Source of the DNA: an uncultured bacterium
GTDB lineage: Bacteria; Verrucomicrobiota; Kiritimatiellia; PWTM01
Assembly (NCBI GenBank): GCA_938010045.1
Contig: CALLFZ010000017.1
Span: 62,001-126,000 of the forward strand
Direction: 5' to 3'
Length of the DNA stretch: 64,000 nt
Position 1 is the first letter of the stretch; each line of letters starts with the position of its first letter. A program made the translations under genes and the position numbers. Below, piece after piece: positions 1-9,019 of this stretch. Below the pieces are notes generated by a model. It was not told the DNA's origin. It did no database searches and worked only from the letters and a program-made list of their open reading frames with translations.

Positions 1-240
1 GTTCCGTTGTTGGCCTACGTGGTGGGCCTGATGCATCCTTGGCCGGCGTCCGCAATGTTCGCGTGGTCGGTCGCCGCGACGGGGGCCACACTGTTCGGGC
101 TCGGGGCGGCCCGCACACTGGTGACGGGTGTGGGCTGGTTGCGCGGCGGCATCGAAATGCTGGTGGTGGGCGGCGCGGCGGCCGCCGTTGCCTACGGGGT
201 GGGTGCGCTGCTGCGCGCGCTGGGAATCGCGGCGGCGTAG
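1..240 (+). CDS. VIT1/CCC1-family transporter, C-terminal fragment
   Basis: This is the last 79 codons of a gene that begins before the window; the frame is open from base 1. It holds two hydrophobic helices separated by a short loop with the stretch GWLRGGIEMLVVGG, followed by a glycine- and alanine-rich final helix. That pattern is typical of the end of VIT1/CCC1 iron/manganese transporters, which move divalent metal across membranes. Only the C-terminal transmembrane pair is visible, so substrate cannot be judged. An upstream TTG at 7 is not the real start. Confidence 0.7.
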   Translation, partial: VPLLAYVVGLMHPWPASAMFAWSVAATGATLFGLGAARTLVTGVGWLRGGIEMLVVGGAAAAVAYGVGALLRALGIAAA

Positions 241-335
241 GCCTCGTCGAGCGGCTGGCCGGTGAGCCGGGCATCCCACAGCATCGTTGGTGGCACCGTG
301 CCGGTCTGATATAGTGTGGACACGAACGCACGATC

Positions 336-776
336 ATGTTGAAGGTGTTAGTCATTGATGACGACCGCAGCATTGTTCAGGTGCTCCGGGTCGCTTTTCA
401 GCAGAAGGGAGCGAAGGTATTGGCCGCCGCCGATCCGGTCCAAGGGGTGCGCTTGGCGATCGAGGAGCGGCCTGACGTGATTCTGCTCGATCTGCAAATG
501 CCGGCTGGCGGCGGTTCGGTGGCGATGCGGGCGCTCAGCCGGAACGTGCTGACCCACCTGATCCCGATCATCTGCATCTCGGCTTTGCAAGGCGACGAGG
601 TTCGAGAGGCATGTCTGGCTGCCGGAATCCAGGCGTTCTTTTCGAAGCCCTTCTCGCCCTCGGAGGTTGTCGCGAAGGCGTTTGAACTCGCCGGGCATCC
701 TCTGCCGGCAGAACCCGGTCGCCCCGCCGGCCCACCGGAGGGGGTGGGGGGCGCGTCGGGAGCGTCGCCCACGTGA
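336..776 (+). CDS. single-domain response regulator (CheY-like receiver)
   Basis: A 146-residue receiver domain with no output domain. The acidic pocket is D8-D10, the phosphoacceptor is D52 in LLDLQMP, the switch serine is S82 and the conserved lysine is K104 in FSKPF, so phosphorylation should work. The last 25 or so residues are a low-complexity proline/glycine tail. The next gene starts with a GTGA overlap, so the two are probably translated together. No histidine kinase is nearby; the partner kinase must lie elsewhere. Proteins like this act by protein-protein contact or as phosphorelay intermediates. Confidence 0.9.
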   Translation: MLKVLVIDDDRSIVQVLRVAFQQKGAKVLAAADPVQGVRLAIEERPDVILLDLQMPAGGGSVAMRALSRNVLTHLIPIICISALQGDEVREACLAAGIQAFFSKPFSPSEVVAKAFELAGHPLPAEPGRPAGPPEGVGGASGASPT

Positions 777-1837
777 GTCTCGCACTGTATCTGATCGGTG
801 CGCCACGGTCGGGCAAGTCGGCCGTGTTCGACGCGCTGACGAACACTCCTCAGGGGCCTCATTTCACGGTTCGTGGAGGTCATCGCTGGGGCGTGGTGAA
901 AGTGCCTGATGCGCGGCTCGAAGCATTGAGGGACCTCTTCCGCCCTCGCACGTTCACGCCCGCCGAAATTACGTTTGCCGACATCATGCCGCCGGGCGGA
1001 GACGGCGCGGCCTTCCGGGACGCGTTGCCTGTGCTGGGGCAAGCGGATGGTTTCGTATTGATCGTGCAGGCGTTCGGTGCGACGGATGGCGAGGGGCGGC
1101 CGCTGGACCCCGTGGCCCAGATGGAAACCGTGCTACTCGAAATGACCATGGCCGACTTCGAGCATCTCGGACGGCGACTTGAACGCATCCGCACGGATCG
1201 CCGTCATGGCGCGAAAGTGTCCGCGGCGGAATTGGCGCTGCTCGAGCGATGCCACGCTCACCTGGCGTCCGACCGGCCATTGCGGACGCTCGAGCTGCGT
1301 TCGGACGAGGAGAAGATGCTCCGGACCTACCAGTTTCTTTCGCGCAAACCGCTGCTCGTGGTCGCCAATGTCGCGGAGGACTCGCTGCGCACCGAGGGGC
1401 CAGATCTCTTGGCCGAGGCCGCGGCCGCGCGTGGCCTCGATGTTCTCCGGTTCTGCGCGCCGGTCGAGGCGGACATCGCGTTAATGGAACCCGACGCACA
1501 GCGCGAGTTCCTCGCCGAGTACGGCCTGGCGGAACCTGCTCGAGTTCGGTTGATTCGGACCGCCTATCACGCGCTGGATCTGATCAGTTTCTTCACTGTC
1601 GGTGACGACGAAGTGCGCGCATGGACGATATCGCGCGGCACGACGGCCCAGACGGCAGCCGGCAAGATCCACACGGATCTCGAGCGAGGGTTCATTCGCG
1701 CCGAGGTGGTGCCGGCCGAGACTCTGCTCGCGGCCGGAAGCCTAGCACGATGCCGCGAGGCGGGCACGTTGCGCATCGAGGGGAAGGACTATATCGTGCA
1801 GGACGGCGACGTGGTCCATGTGCGGTTCAGCGTTTGA
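773..1837 (+). CDS. divergent YchF/OLA1-like P-loop GTPase with TGS domain
   Basis: 354 residues, close to the 363 of E. coli YchF. The P-loop is GAPRSGKS (9-16), the G4 position carries the YchF-type NVAE (199-202) instead of NKxD, and the C-terminal part reads as the DUF933/TGS region (GTTAQTAAGKIHTDLERGF onward). YchF proteins bind ATP and associate with ribosomes. The G3 region is not normal: the expected DIAGL...GEGLGN is replaced by ADIMPPGGDGAAF, so nucleotide hydrolysis may be altered or lost. The GTG start overlaps the response regulator stop by four bases. I read it as a YchF paralogue, not the housekeeping copy. Confidence 0.8.
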   Translation: MSLALYLIGAPRSGKSAVFDALTNTPQGPHFTVRGGHRWGVVKVPDARLEALRDLFRPRTFTPAEITFADIMPPGGDGAAFRDALPVLGQADGFVLIVQAFGATDGEGRPLDPVAQMETVLLEMTMADFEHLGRRLERIRTDRRHGAKVSAAELALLERCHAHLASDRPLRTLELRSDEEKMLRTYQFLSRKPLLVVANVAEDSLRTEGPDLLAEAAAARGLDVLRFCAPVEADIALMEPDAQREFLAEYGLAEPARVRLIRTAYHALDLISFFTVGDDEVRAWTISRGTTAQTAAGKIHTDLERGFIRAEVVPAETLLAAGSLARCREAGTLRIEGKDYIVQDGDVVHVRFSV

Positions 1838-1877
1838 CGCATTCGCCGCACCGTCGCCAGGCCGGGGAGGTTGACCG

Positions 1878-3674
1878 ATGAAGCACTGCTGGGCTGTGGC
1901 TGTGGGGTGGCTCGCATGCGCGCACGGGGCACCGGCAGGTCCGCCGAACGTTCTGTTTGCGATCGCAGACGATTGGTCGTGGCCTCATGCGGGCGTCTAC
2001 GGATGCCGATGGGTGCGGACGCCCGCCTTTGATCGGGTCGCGGCGCAGGGTGTGCTGTTCGACCGGGCCTACACGCCGAACGCGAAATGCGCACCGTCCC
2101 GCGCCTGCATCCTCACCGGGCGAAACTCGTGGCAATTGGGGGCGGCCGCCAACCACTCGTGCGTGTTCCCAAAGGAATTCCCTTCTGTGCTCGAAGTGCT
2201 CGCGGCCCGTGGGTGGCATGTCGGCTATGTCGCGAAAGGATGGGCGCCGGGCGACGCGCAAGGGCGCAACCTCACAGGCCGGGCCTACAACCGACGCACC
2301 CTCTCGCCGCCCACCGCCGGTATCCATAGAAACGACTATGCCGCGAATTTCGAGGACTTTCTCGACGAGCGTCCGGCCGGCGCACCGTTTTTTTTCTGGT
2401 ACGGCGCGGTCGAGCCGCACCGGCCCTACCAGTACCGATCTGCGATCGAGGTGGGCGGGCGGCGGACGGATGAGATTGACCGTGTACCCGTGTTCTGGCC
2501 GGACCACGATGTTGTGCGAACGGACATGCTCGACTATGCATTCGAGGTTGAGCACTTCGACCGTCACCTCGCTCGGATGCTCGAGATTCTCGATCACCGT
2601 GGCGAGCTGTCCAATACGGTGGTGATCGTCACGTCGGACAACGGCATGCCCTTTCCACGCTGCAAGGGCAACTCCTACGAGATGGCGAATCACATGCCGT
2701 TGGCGATCATGTGGCTGGCCGGAATTCGGAATCCGGGTCGCCGCGTGGCAGACCTTGTGAGTTTTGTGGACTTCGCGCCGACCTGGCTGGAGCTGGCGGG
2801 GATGACACCCCAGTCGGCGGGAATGCCGCCGATGGCCGGCCGCAGCCTGTTGGACATTCTCGCCGACGTTCCCGGCCGGCCGCCGCGAGATCATGTGCTG
2901 ATCGGTACCGAGCGGCATGACGTCGGCCGTCCCCACGACTGGGGCTATCCGATGCGGGGGCTCGTGGAGCGAGACTGGCTGTACATCCGCAATTACGAAC
3001 CCATGCGCTGGCCCGCGGGCAATCCCGAAACAGGTTATTTGAACACCGACGGTGGGCCGACAAAAACGTTTCTGCTGGACTGGCGCCGTCGTGAGCCTGA
3101 TTCGCCCGAAGCGCACCGGTGGTGGGAGCTCTCGTTCGGACGCCGGCCCGCGGAAGAACTCTTCGACCTTCGGGCGGATCCCGACACAGCAACCAATCTG
3201 ATTGCACGCGCGGAGCTGTCCGAGCGGCTCGCCGCCATGCGCGCCAAGCTTGATGCGCGTCTCGCGGAGGAAGGCGATCTGCGCGCCGTTGGTCGGGGCC
3301 GAGAGTATGAGCAGCACCCGTACGCAGGGCGTGCTCACGCGCAGTTTTATTCGCGTTGGTTTGCCGGCGAACCTCTACGGGCGGCCTGGGCGTCTCCGTC
3401 CGATGCCGAAACCAACTTTTATTCGAGGGCCCCGGAAATTCGTTCGTTCAGCGCGACGCTGAACAACGGCACGGTCTGTTTGATCTGGGATGTGGGCGGA
3501 AATCCGCTCGACCGAACGCCGACCGAGCTGCTCATCGAGCCGGACGTGGGCTGGCTCGCCAGCGACACGGGCCGCCTCGTGGTGACCGCGCCATCGTCCA
3601 ATCATTGGACGCTGATCGCGCTGAATCCCGCGGGCACCAACCGCGCCACAGCCAGCACTCCAGAGCCGAGATGA
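1878..3674 (+). CDS. secreted sulfatase (type I, formylglycine-dependent)
   Basis: 598 residues. An N-terminal signal peptide (about 1-20) is followed by the metal site at D31-D32 and the maturation motif CAPSR with C71, the cysteine that a formylglycine-generating enzyme would oxidise. TSDNG (D254-N255) and the following lysine supply further metal and sulfate ligands. Overall it resembles the heparan-N-sulfatase-like branch. It should remove sulfate esters from polysaccharide or glycan in the periplasm. A ribosome site (GGGGAGG) precedes the ATG at 1878. The next reading frame, a decayed oxidoreductase, overlaps its stop by four bases, so the two once formed an operon. Confidence 0.93.
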   Translation: MKHCWAVAVGWLACAHGAPAGPPNVLFAIADDWSWPHAGVYGCRWVRTPAFDRVAAQGVLFDRAYTPNAKCAPSRACILTGRNSWQLGAAANHSCVFPKEFPSVLEVLAARGWHVGYVAKGWAPGDAQGRNLTGRAYNRRTLSPPTAGIHRNDYAANFEDFLDERPAGAPFFFWYGAVEPHRPYQYRSAIEVGGRRTDEIDRVPVFWPDHDVVRTDMLDYAFEVEHFDRHLARMLEILDHRGELSNTVVIVTSDNGMPFPRCKGNSYEMANHMPLAIMWLAGIRNPGRRVADLVSFVDFAPTWLELAGMTPQSAGMPPMAGRSLLDILADVPGRPPRDHVLIGTERHDVGRPHDWGYPMRGLVERDWLYIRNYEPMRWPAGNPETGYLNTDGGPTKTFLLDWRRREPDSPEAHRWWELSFGRRPAEELFDLRADPDTATNLIARAELSERLAAMRAKLDARLAEEGDLRAVGRGREYEQHPYAGRAHAQFYSRWFAGEPLRAAWASPSDAETNFYSRAPEIRSFSATLNNGTVCLIWDVGGNPLDRTPTELLIEPDVGWLASDTGRLVVTAPSSNHWTLIALNPAGTNRATASTPEPR

Positions 3675-5090
3675 GCACCACGGCCAGGCGCGGCGCGTGC
3701 ACGCGCCGCGAAGCCTTGGGCGGGCTCGGCTCGGCGGCGGTCACCGCGGTCATTTCGGGGTCGCGCGAAGCGCGGGCGCCAACGCCACCCTCCGCCCGAG
3801 CACGGCTCATCGCGATCGGGGGGCGCAACCGCGGCGCCGCGATCGCCGTCGGCGCGGCCGCTCCCGCACAGGTGGTGGCCGCTTGAGATGTGGACCGGGC
3901 GTCGCTCGAACGATGTCTCAGGCATCGGGCCCGTGTCCGGCCCGACCCGCCGCGCACCGACACGGTTGATCGCGAGGCGCTCGCAAGTGAAGCCGCGAAC
4001 GCGGTGACGATTCGAACGCCGGATCACTGGCACGCGCGAATGGTCGCGGATGCGGTGTGAGCGGGCCTCGAGGTGGACGTCGAAAAGCCGCTGACGCTCA
4101 CGGTGGCGGAGGGGAACGCCATTGTTCGACTTGTCGGGACAGCGGGCGCGTCGTCGCGGTCGGCCCACAGCAACGAACCGAATCCCGGGGCGTGGTTCTC
4201 AAGGCCGCCGCGGCGATGCGTGTGGGGTGGCGAGGCCAACCCATCCGCGCGACGATTCATCTCCCCTCCCACTACGGACGAACGCTCGGGCCGTTCCTAA
4301 CGGCCAAGCCTCCTCCGGAGCTGAACCGGGAACTGTGGCGTGGGCCGTCGTGAGATTCGCCGTACTGCCCAGAACGATGCCATGGCAGTTGGCGAACTTG
4401 GCTGGAGACGGGAAACGGCCCCCTGACCGACTGGGGTGTGCACCATATGGACATCGTGCTCTGAGCGTATCCTCGGGCGTCCGAGCGCGCATGGCAGAGT
4501 GAAAGCGATGCGGAGTTTCCGTTTGGGCGCGAGGGGACGCTGAACGTGAGGGCGGGACGGCGCCCATCCCCGAAACTATCGCGCCGTCGTGCGCGCGGGC
4601 GACGGGCTCACGATCATATTGAACGGCCGTGTTCCTGCCGCCGGCGAGCCCCTGCGCCATGGAGTCACAACAAGTTCGAGGGGCCCGAGGTGCGCATTGG
4701 GGTGTTCCGAGCGGGCCCGCGGCATGAATGCATGAGCGAACGGGTGGCGCAACTCGAGCGCTCCGCGGCCGCCCGACGCGCGATGGTGGACGAGATGCAC
4801 CGAATGTGCTGCGGCCGATTGCCCGAGGTCGCTGAGGCCGCCGAGCAGATCGGGGACATTGTGCCGACGAGCCACATGGCCGATTGGATCCGCTGCATGA
4901 ACGAACGGGCCACGCCGATTGCCGATGTCGAGTCGCATCATCTAGCCAACCCGGCTTGCCGACTGGCGATGATCGCGATGAGAGCTGGTCGCCCGCTGCG
5001 ATGGACGCCGGCCGCGCCGCGTCCATGGGGAGATGACGAAGAGGCGGCTCGTCTGCTCGTCCGACGCGGTCGCGCGCCCTATGCGCTGCC
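3671..5090 (+). pseudogene. decayed Tat-exported Gfo/Idh/MocA oxidoreductase
   Basis: Family landmarks run in order along about 1.4 kb but never in one open frame. They are a Tat-like leader with CTRREALG at 3671; a Rossmann remnant GGRNRGAA; a stop at 3884 in place of the usual VVAxCDVD cysteine; TPDHWHARMVADAV followed by a stop at 4058; VEKPLTLTVAEG; then a frameshift near 4130-4150 to GRVVAVGPQQRTE. Further on come CHGSW and LTDWGVHHMDIVL with a stop where Trp is expected, and finally the C-terminal HMADWIRC, PIADVE, IAMRAGRPLRW and GDDEEAARLL up to RAPYAL near 5088. All four in-frame stops that interrupt it are TGA. The family are NAD(P)-dependent sugar oxidoreductases. An intact relative begins at 63325. 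Confidence 0.85.
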
Positions 5091-5214
5091 GACGGACTCG
5101 AGTCGAGCCTGCGCTCCGTCGTTGAATGGAAAGTCTCGCCGGCCGCAACGCTCGATCCCGATGTGGTGCCGAGCGGTTGCAGTTCGGCGGGAAGTGGATG
5201 ATGGTGTTGCAGGA

Positions 5215-5730
5215 ATGGCATGGCGAGTCTGGATCGTTGGACGCCGGCCGGCCCGCACCCTGCTGCGCGCCGCGGTTCTCGGGGTGGCCACCGCGGTCAT
5301 CGTTCGGTGGGTCGTACGCCCGTTTCGTGTGACCGGCACGAGCATGGAGCCCACGGTCCCTGACGGCGCGTGGGGATTGGGCGTTGTGGCCGCCTATCGC
5401 GGCGGGGAACCCCGCGTGGGCGACATCGTCATGATCCGTTTGGCCGGCGATTCGGTGATGTATTTGAAGCGCGTCCTTGCGGTGCCGGGCGAAACCGTCG
5501 AGTTCCGAAACGGCCAGCTCTGGGTGAACGGTGAGCGCCGTCCTGAGCCATACCTGCGGGAGTCCGGCGATTGGACGAGCGCACCGGTCGTCCTGGGGCC
5601 GGGCGAATACATGGTGGCTGGCGACCGCCGAAATGTGCGACAATCCGCTCATTTGGCAGGCGTGGTGCGGCGCGAACGAATCGTCGGAAGGCTCTGGACA
5701 TGGACTGGTGGACAACGCGACGTGCGCTGA
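5215..5730 (+). CDS. lepB: signal peptidase I
   Basis: 171 residues from the ATG at 5215. One N-terminal membrane helix (about 14-34) precedes the catalytic serine S43 in GTSMEPT and the general base K85 in MYLKRVLAVPGE; GDRR near residue 140 is the later conserved box. It cleaves signal peptides at the outer face of the inner membrane. The reading frame stays open upstream to 4546, but that part is the tail of the decayed oxidoreductase, not lepB; the helix and catalytic spacing set the true start at or near 5215 (GTG 5194 is possible). The next gene begins inside its last 31 bases. Confidence 0.9.
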   Translation: MAWRVWIVGRRPARTLLRAAVLGVATAVIVRWVVRPFRVTGTSMEPTVPDGAWGLGVVAAYRGGEPRVGDIVMIRLAGDSVMYLKRVLAVPGETVEFRNGQLWVNGERRPEPYLRESGDWTSAPVVLGPGEYMVAGDRRNVRQSAHLAGVVRRERIVGRLWTWTGGQRDVR

Positions 5731-6233
5731 TCGCCGGCATCGTCCTTGCCGTCGTCGGCACGGTGGTGGGGTGGTGGATCGGGGCGTCCGACGTACAGAC
5801 AATCGAACGGCGACTGCTCGATCTGTGTCGGTTGGCCGAAAAGAGAGGCGATGAGTCCCTCGTGGAGGCGGCCCGGCGGGCGGATCGCATCGCGAATCTG
5901 ATGACCGGCGACATCGTGCTTATATCTGCCCAACCGTGGGCGGTCTCGCTCTCTTCGCGCGCCGAGGTTCGCCGCGCCGTGTTGGAAGCGCGTGCGATGC
6001 TTCAGCGATTGGACATGTCCGTGGACGACGTGCATACGGAGGTCACCCCCGACCGCCGGACCGCCGAACAACGCTGTACCGTTCGGGTTCGTGTGGACGG
6101 CGGTGGCTGGTCTGACGCACAGACCCGCGAGATCGCGCTTCGGTGGCGGCGCGATCCCGACGGGTGGCGCCTTGCCTCGGTTGAGATTGTCGAGGTGATC
6201 CGTCCACTTCCGGTGCCGAACCGCGCTGGGTGA
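5700..6233 (+). CDS. membrane-anchored SnoaL/NTF2-like protein of unknown function
   Basis: 177 residues with one N-terminal membrane helix (about 8-28, ending VVGWWIGASD) and a soluble part facing outward. The soluble part has a helical first half and a beta-rich second half (TVRVRVDGGGWSDAQTREIA, then WRLASVEIVEV), an order that suggests an NTF2/SnoaL-like fold; this is a structural guess, not a family match. The start at 5700 has GGAAGG eight bases upstream and lies inside the end of lepB, so the two are coupled. No catalytic residues can be named. Confidence 0.7.
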   Translation: MDWWTTRRALIAGIVLAVVGTVVGWWIGASDVQTIERRLLDLCRLAEKRGDESLVEAARRADRIANLMTGDIVLISAQPWAVSLSSRAEVRRAVLEARAMLQRLDMSVDDVHTEVTPDRRTAEQRCTVRVRVDGGGWSDAQTREIALRWRRDPDGWRLASVEIVEVIRPLPVPNRAG

Positions 6234-6242
6234 CTTGGGGCA

Positions 6243-7553
6243 ATGCATGGAAAGAAGGCGATGGGGTGGGTGGCGGTCGCCGTGGCCGTGTGGGCGACGG
6301 TCCGGGCGGACGAGTTGCCCCGCCACATTGTGCTGCTTATCGGCGATGGGATGGGGGAAGGGCACGTTTCAGCCGCCCGGGCGTGGCTCGGTCGGCGACT
6401 GAGGTTTGAGGACTTCCCCTTCTCGGTAGCGTTGTCCACGGAGTCGGCGGGCGGCGGGATCACCGACTCGGCGGCGGCATCCACGGCCATGGCCACGGGT
6501 CGGCGTGTTGCGAACGGCACGATCAGCCGCGCGATCCCCGGTGACGGATCTGATCTACTGACACTGGGCGAACGCTTTCATGCCGCAGGTCGTCGCGTCG
6601 GGCTGGTGACCACCTCGTACCTCTTGGACGCGACGCCGGCCGCCTTTGCCTCCCATGCCACCCACCGCTCGGACTACACCTCGATTATGAACGGGTATCT
6701 GGCGGCCAATGGCCCGCGGCTGCTTCTCGGCGGTGGTTACGGGAACTGGTCCACCTCGGCGCTGGAGCAGGCCGGCTTCACCCTCGCGACCACTCCCTCG
6801 AACATGTGGTGGGCGGCAACGTCGGGCGTGTCCAGGCTGGCCGGCCTCTTCGGTGGTGGTGCGATTCCGTATGAATACGATGGGCTGAACGGGTTTCCCG
6901 GGATCGAGGACATGACTCGAGCGGCCTTGGCATATTTTGGCCGAACGGACGAACCGACGTTCCTGCTCATTGAGGGCGGCCGGATTGACCATGCTGCGCA
7001 TGCGAACGACCTGCCGCGCTGTCTTGGCGAGGTGCTTGCCTTTGAGCGAGCCGTCGAGGCGGTGTTGGCATGGCGCGGGGATCGCGCGGATGTCTTGGTT
7101 GTGGTGGCGGCGGATCACGAGACGGGGGGCCTTCGCGTGATCGAGGATCGCGGGCCGGGCGTGCTGCCGGCCGTGAGTTGGAGTACGACCTGGCACACCG
7201 CCGCGCCGATCCGAGCCTACGCCGTGGGGGCAGGTGCCGATCGTCTCCTGGGGGCGCGTCATCTCACTGACGTGCACGGGTTGCTTGGCGATCCTGCCTT
7301 TCCGTGGCCGGAGATCCGCGGGGCCGTAGCCGAAGCATCGTCCCGGGTCCGCGTGCACTGGCTCGCGATCAGCGGGCGGGTGTATGGGGTCGAAGCGGCG
7401 ACGTCGGGCCTGGCGCGCTCGTGGATGTTGTGTGGGGTTGTCACAACGAGCCAGAGCGGGATTCAAGACCTCCTTGTGTCGTTCTCGGATCCTCCACCAT
7501 CGGCGTTTTTCTTCCGAGTTTGGCAGCGAACGGGTGACCCCGACCCACCCTGA
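6243..7553 (+). CDS. secreted alkaline phosphatase
   Basis: 436 residues. A signal peptide (about 1-22) is followed by the metal aspartate D35 in LLIGDGMG and the nucleophile S76 in TDSAAASTAM. Further metal ligands sit in EGGRIDHAAHAND and AADHETGG, so the full two-zinc/magnesium phosphomonoesterase core is present. It would release phosphate from organic esters in the periplasm. The last 70 or so residues form an extra beta-rich module ending SDPPPSAFFFRVWQ, a tail style common on secreted Verrucomicrobiota enzymes. It starts nine bases after the upstream membrane protein, so it may be the last gene of the lepB group. The gene converges on the PhoH-like gene 41 bases away. Confidence 0.92.
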   Translation: MHGKKAMGWVAVAVAVWATVRADELPRHIVLLIGDGMGEGHVSAARAWLGRRLRFEDFPFSVALSTESAGGGITDSAAASTAMATGRRVANGTISRAIPGDGSDLLTLGERFHAAGRRVGLVTTSYLLDATPAAFASHATHRSDYTSIMNGYLAANGPRLLLGGGYGNWSTSALEQAGFTLATTPSNMWWAATSGVSRLAGLFGGGAIPYEYDGLNGFPGIEDMTRAALAYFGRTDEPTFLLIEGGRIDHAAHANDLPRCLGEVLAFERAVEAVLAWRGDRADVLVVVAADHETGGLRVIEDRGPGVLPAVSWSTTWHTAAPIRAYAVGAGADRLLGARHLTDVHGLLGDPAFPWPEIRGAVAEASSRVRVHWLAISGRVYGVEAATSGLARSWMLCGVVTTSQSGIQDLLVSFSDPPPSAFFFRVWQRTGDPDPP

Positions 7554-7594
7554 CCGCGGCCTCGCCCGCGGAGTCGTCGGCCCAGCGACCGCCG

Positions 7595-8890
7595 TCAGAG
7601 GATGTTGGCGGCCAGTTCCGCCAGTTCAGATCGTACGCCCTTTCGCAGGCTGATGTGGGCGGCGATGCCGTGCCAACGGAACTGGTTCACCGCCCGCGAG
7701 AGACCGTTCGAGGTGCTGTCCACATACGGGTTATCAATCTGGTAGATGTCGCCGGTGAGGATGATTTTCGTGCCGTGACCCACGCGGGTCACAATGGTTT
7801 TGACCTCGAGCGGCGTTAGGTTCTGTGCCTCGTCCACGATCATGAACTGATGGTGAATGCTGCGGCCACGGATGAAGGTGAGCGGCTCAATTGCAATGCG
7901 CGGGTCGTGCCCGTCCAGCAGGTCGGCCGGGCGACGCCCATCCCGGCTGTCGCCGAGGAGCAGATCGAGCGCATCGAAGATCGGCTGCATCCACGGATTC
8001 AGCTTATCTTCGATGCTGCCCGGCAAGAACCCAATGTCCTTGCCCATGGGGAGGGTCGGGCGCGACACCAACAGTTTGCGATACTGTTTACGCTCGAGCG
8101 TCGCATAGAGGCCCGCGGCGACGGCCAGCAGCGTTTTTCCGGTGCCCGCCTTCCCGATGATCGTCACCAAGCGTATGCGTTCATCGAGCAGCGCATCCAG
8201 CGCGAAATGCTGCTCTTTGTTGCGGGGTTTCACGGCCGCCAGTTCACGCGGCGTCGGGATCAGCGGGATGATGTTCTGGGCCTCCGGATCGAGCCGGCCG
8301 AGCAGTGTATGCGCCGGATCGGTCAGATCACGAAGCAGCAGATATTCGTTCGGCGGCCGGCGATCGCCCCGATAGGGCACCATCGAGCCGGCCGCGATCA
8401 GCGCCATCTCCTCCGTCGGCAGCTCCAGCTCCGAGTGTCCCAGGTAGAGCTCATTGATGTCCACACGGTCGTTTTCGTAATCCTGAGCCGGGATGCCCAT
8501 GGCGTCGGCCAAGATTCGAAGGTTGATGTCCTTGCTCACGACGATGCACGGCCCGGGCACCGTGGAGCGCAAGCGCAACGCAACGTCGAGAATCTCTTGG
8601 TCGACCGACCGATCGCGTCCATTGGCGGGGCCATCCGGAGCCGTCACAACCTGGAGCATGCCGCCGCTGTCGAGTTGAATGCCGTCAGACAGCTTGCCGC
8701 GCCCGCGAAGCTCGTCGAGCGTGCGGCTGACGCGCCGCGCACTACGGCCCAACTCGGTGAGATCGCGTTTGAACCGGTCGATTTCTCGAATAACGCCGAT
8801 CGGCAGCAGGACGGAGTTGTCCTCGAACCGGAACAGTGCCTCGGGGTCGTGGAGCAGAACGTTCGTGTCGAGGATGTAGTTCTTTTTCAT
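7595..8890 (-). CDS. PIN domain-PhoH ATPase fusion (YlaK-like)
   Basis: 431 residues from the ATG at 8890. The N-terminal third is a PIN nuclease fold (YILDTNVLLHD with D8, further acidic residues around DVALRL and VVSKDINLR). The C-terminal part is a PhoH-type P-loop ATPase with GKAGTGKTLLA and the Walker B region MIVDEAQNLTP. PhoH2-like proteins of this order are ATP-driven RNA unwinding/cleaving proteins. An in-frame extension to 8941 would run towards the tRNA and is rejected, because MKKNYILDTN is the classic family start. The tRNA-Gly lies 55 bases upstream on the same strand and is probably on the same transcript. Confidence 0.92.
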   Translation of the reverse strand: MKKNYILDTNVLLHDPEALFRFEDNSVLLPIGVIREIDRFKRDLTELGRSARRVSRTLDELRGRGKLSDGIQLDSGGMLQVVTAPDGPANGRDRSVDQEILDVALRLRSTVPGPCIVVSKDINLRILADAMGIPAQDYENDRVDINELYLGHSELELPTEEMALIAAGSMVPYRGDRRPPNEYLLLRDLTDPAHTLLGRLDPEAQNIIPLIPTPRELAAVKPRNKEQHFALDALLDERIRLVTIIGKAGTGKTLLAVAAGLYATLERKQYRKLLVSRPTLPMGKDIGFLPGSIEDKLNPWMQPIFDALDLLLGDSRDGRRPADLLDGHDPRIAIEPLTFIRGRSIHHQFMIVDEAQNLTPLEVKTIVTRVGHGTKIILTGDIYQIDNPYVDSTSNGLSRAVNQFRWHGIAAHISLRKGVRSELAELAANIL

Positions 8891-8945
8891 TCGCTTGTGC
8901 CCGTCTTGAGGGCGGACGCTGGGGGGAGACCATCGTTGCAAAAAC

Positions 8946-9019
<74 letters not shown>

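Noticed and set aside
1827-3338. 503-residue minus-strand frame
   Set aside because: It is the shadow of the sulfatase gene, whose frame carries all the family motifs.
3884-4413. Recoding of TGA as an amino acid
   Set aside because: The four stops replace different residues (Cys, Arg, Trp and one unknown), there is also a frameshift, and other genes in the window end in TGA as normal stops.
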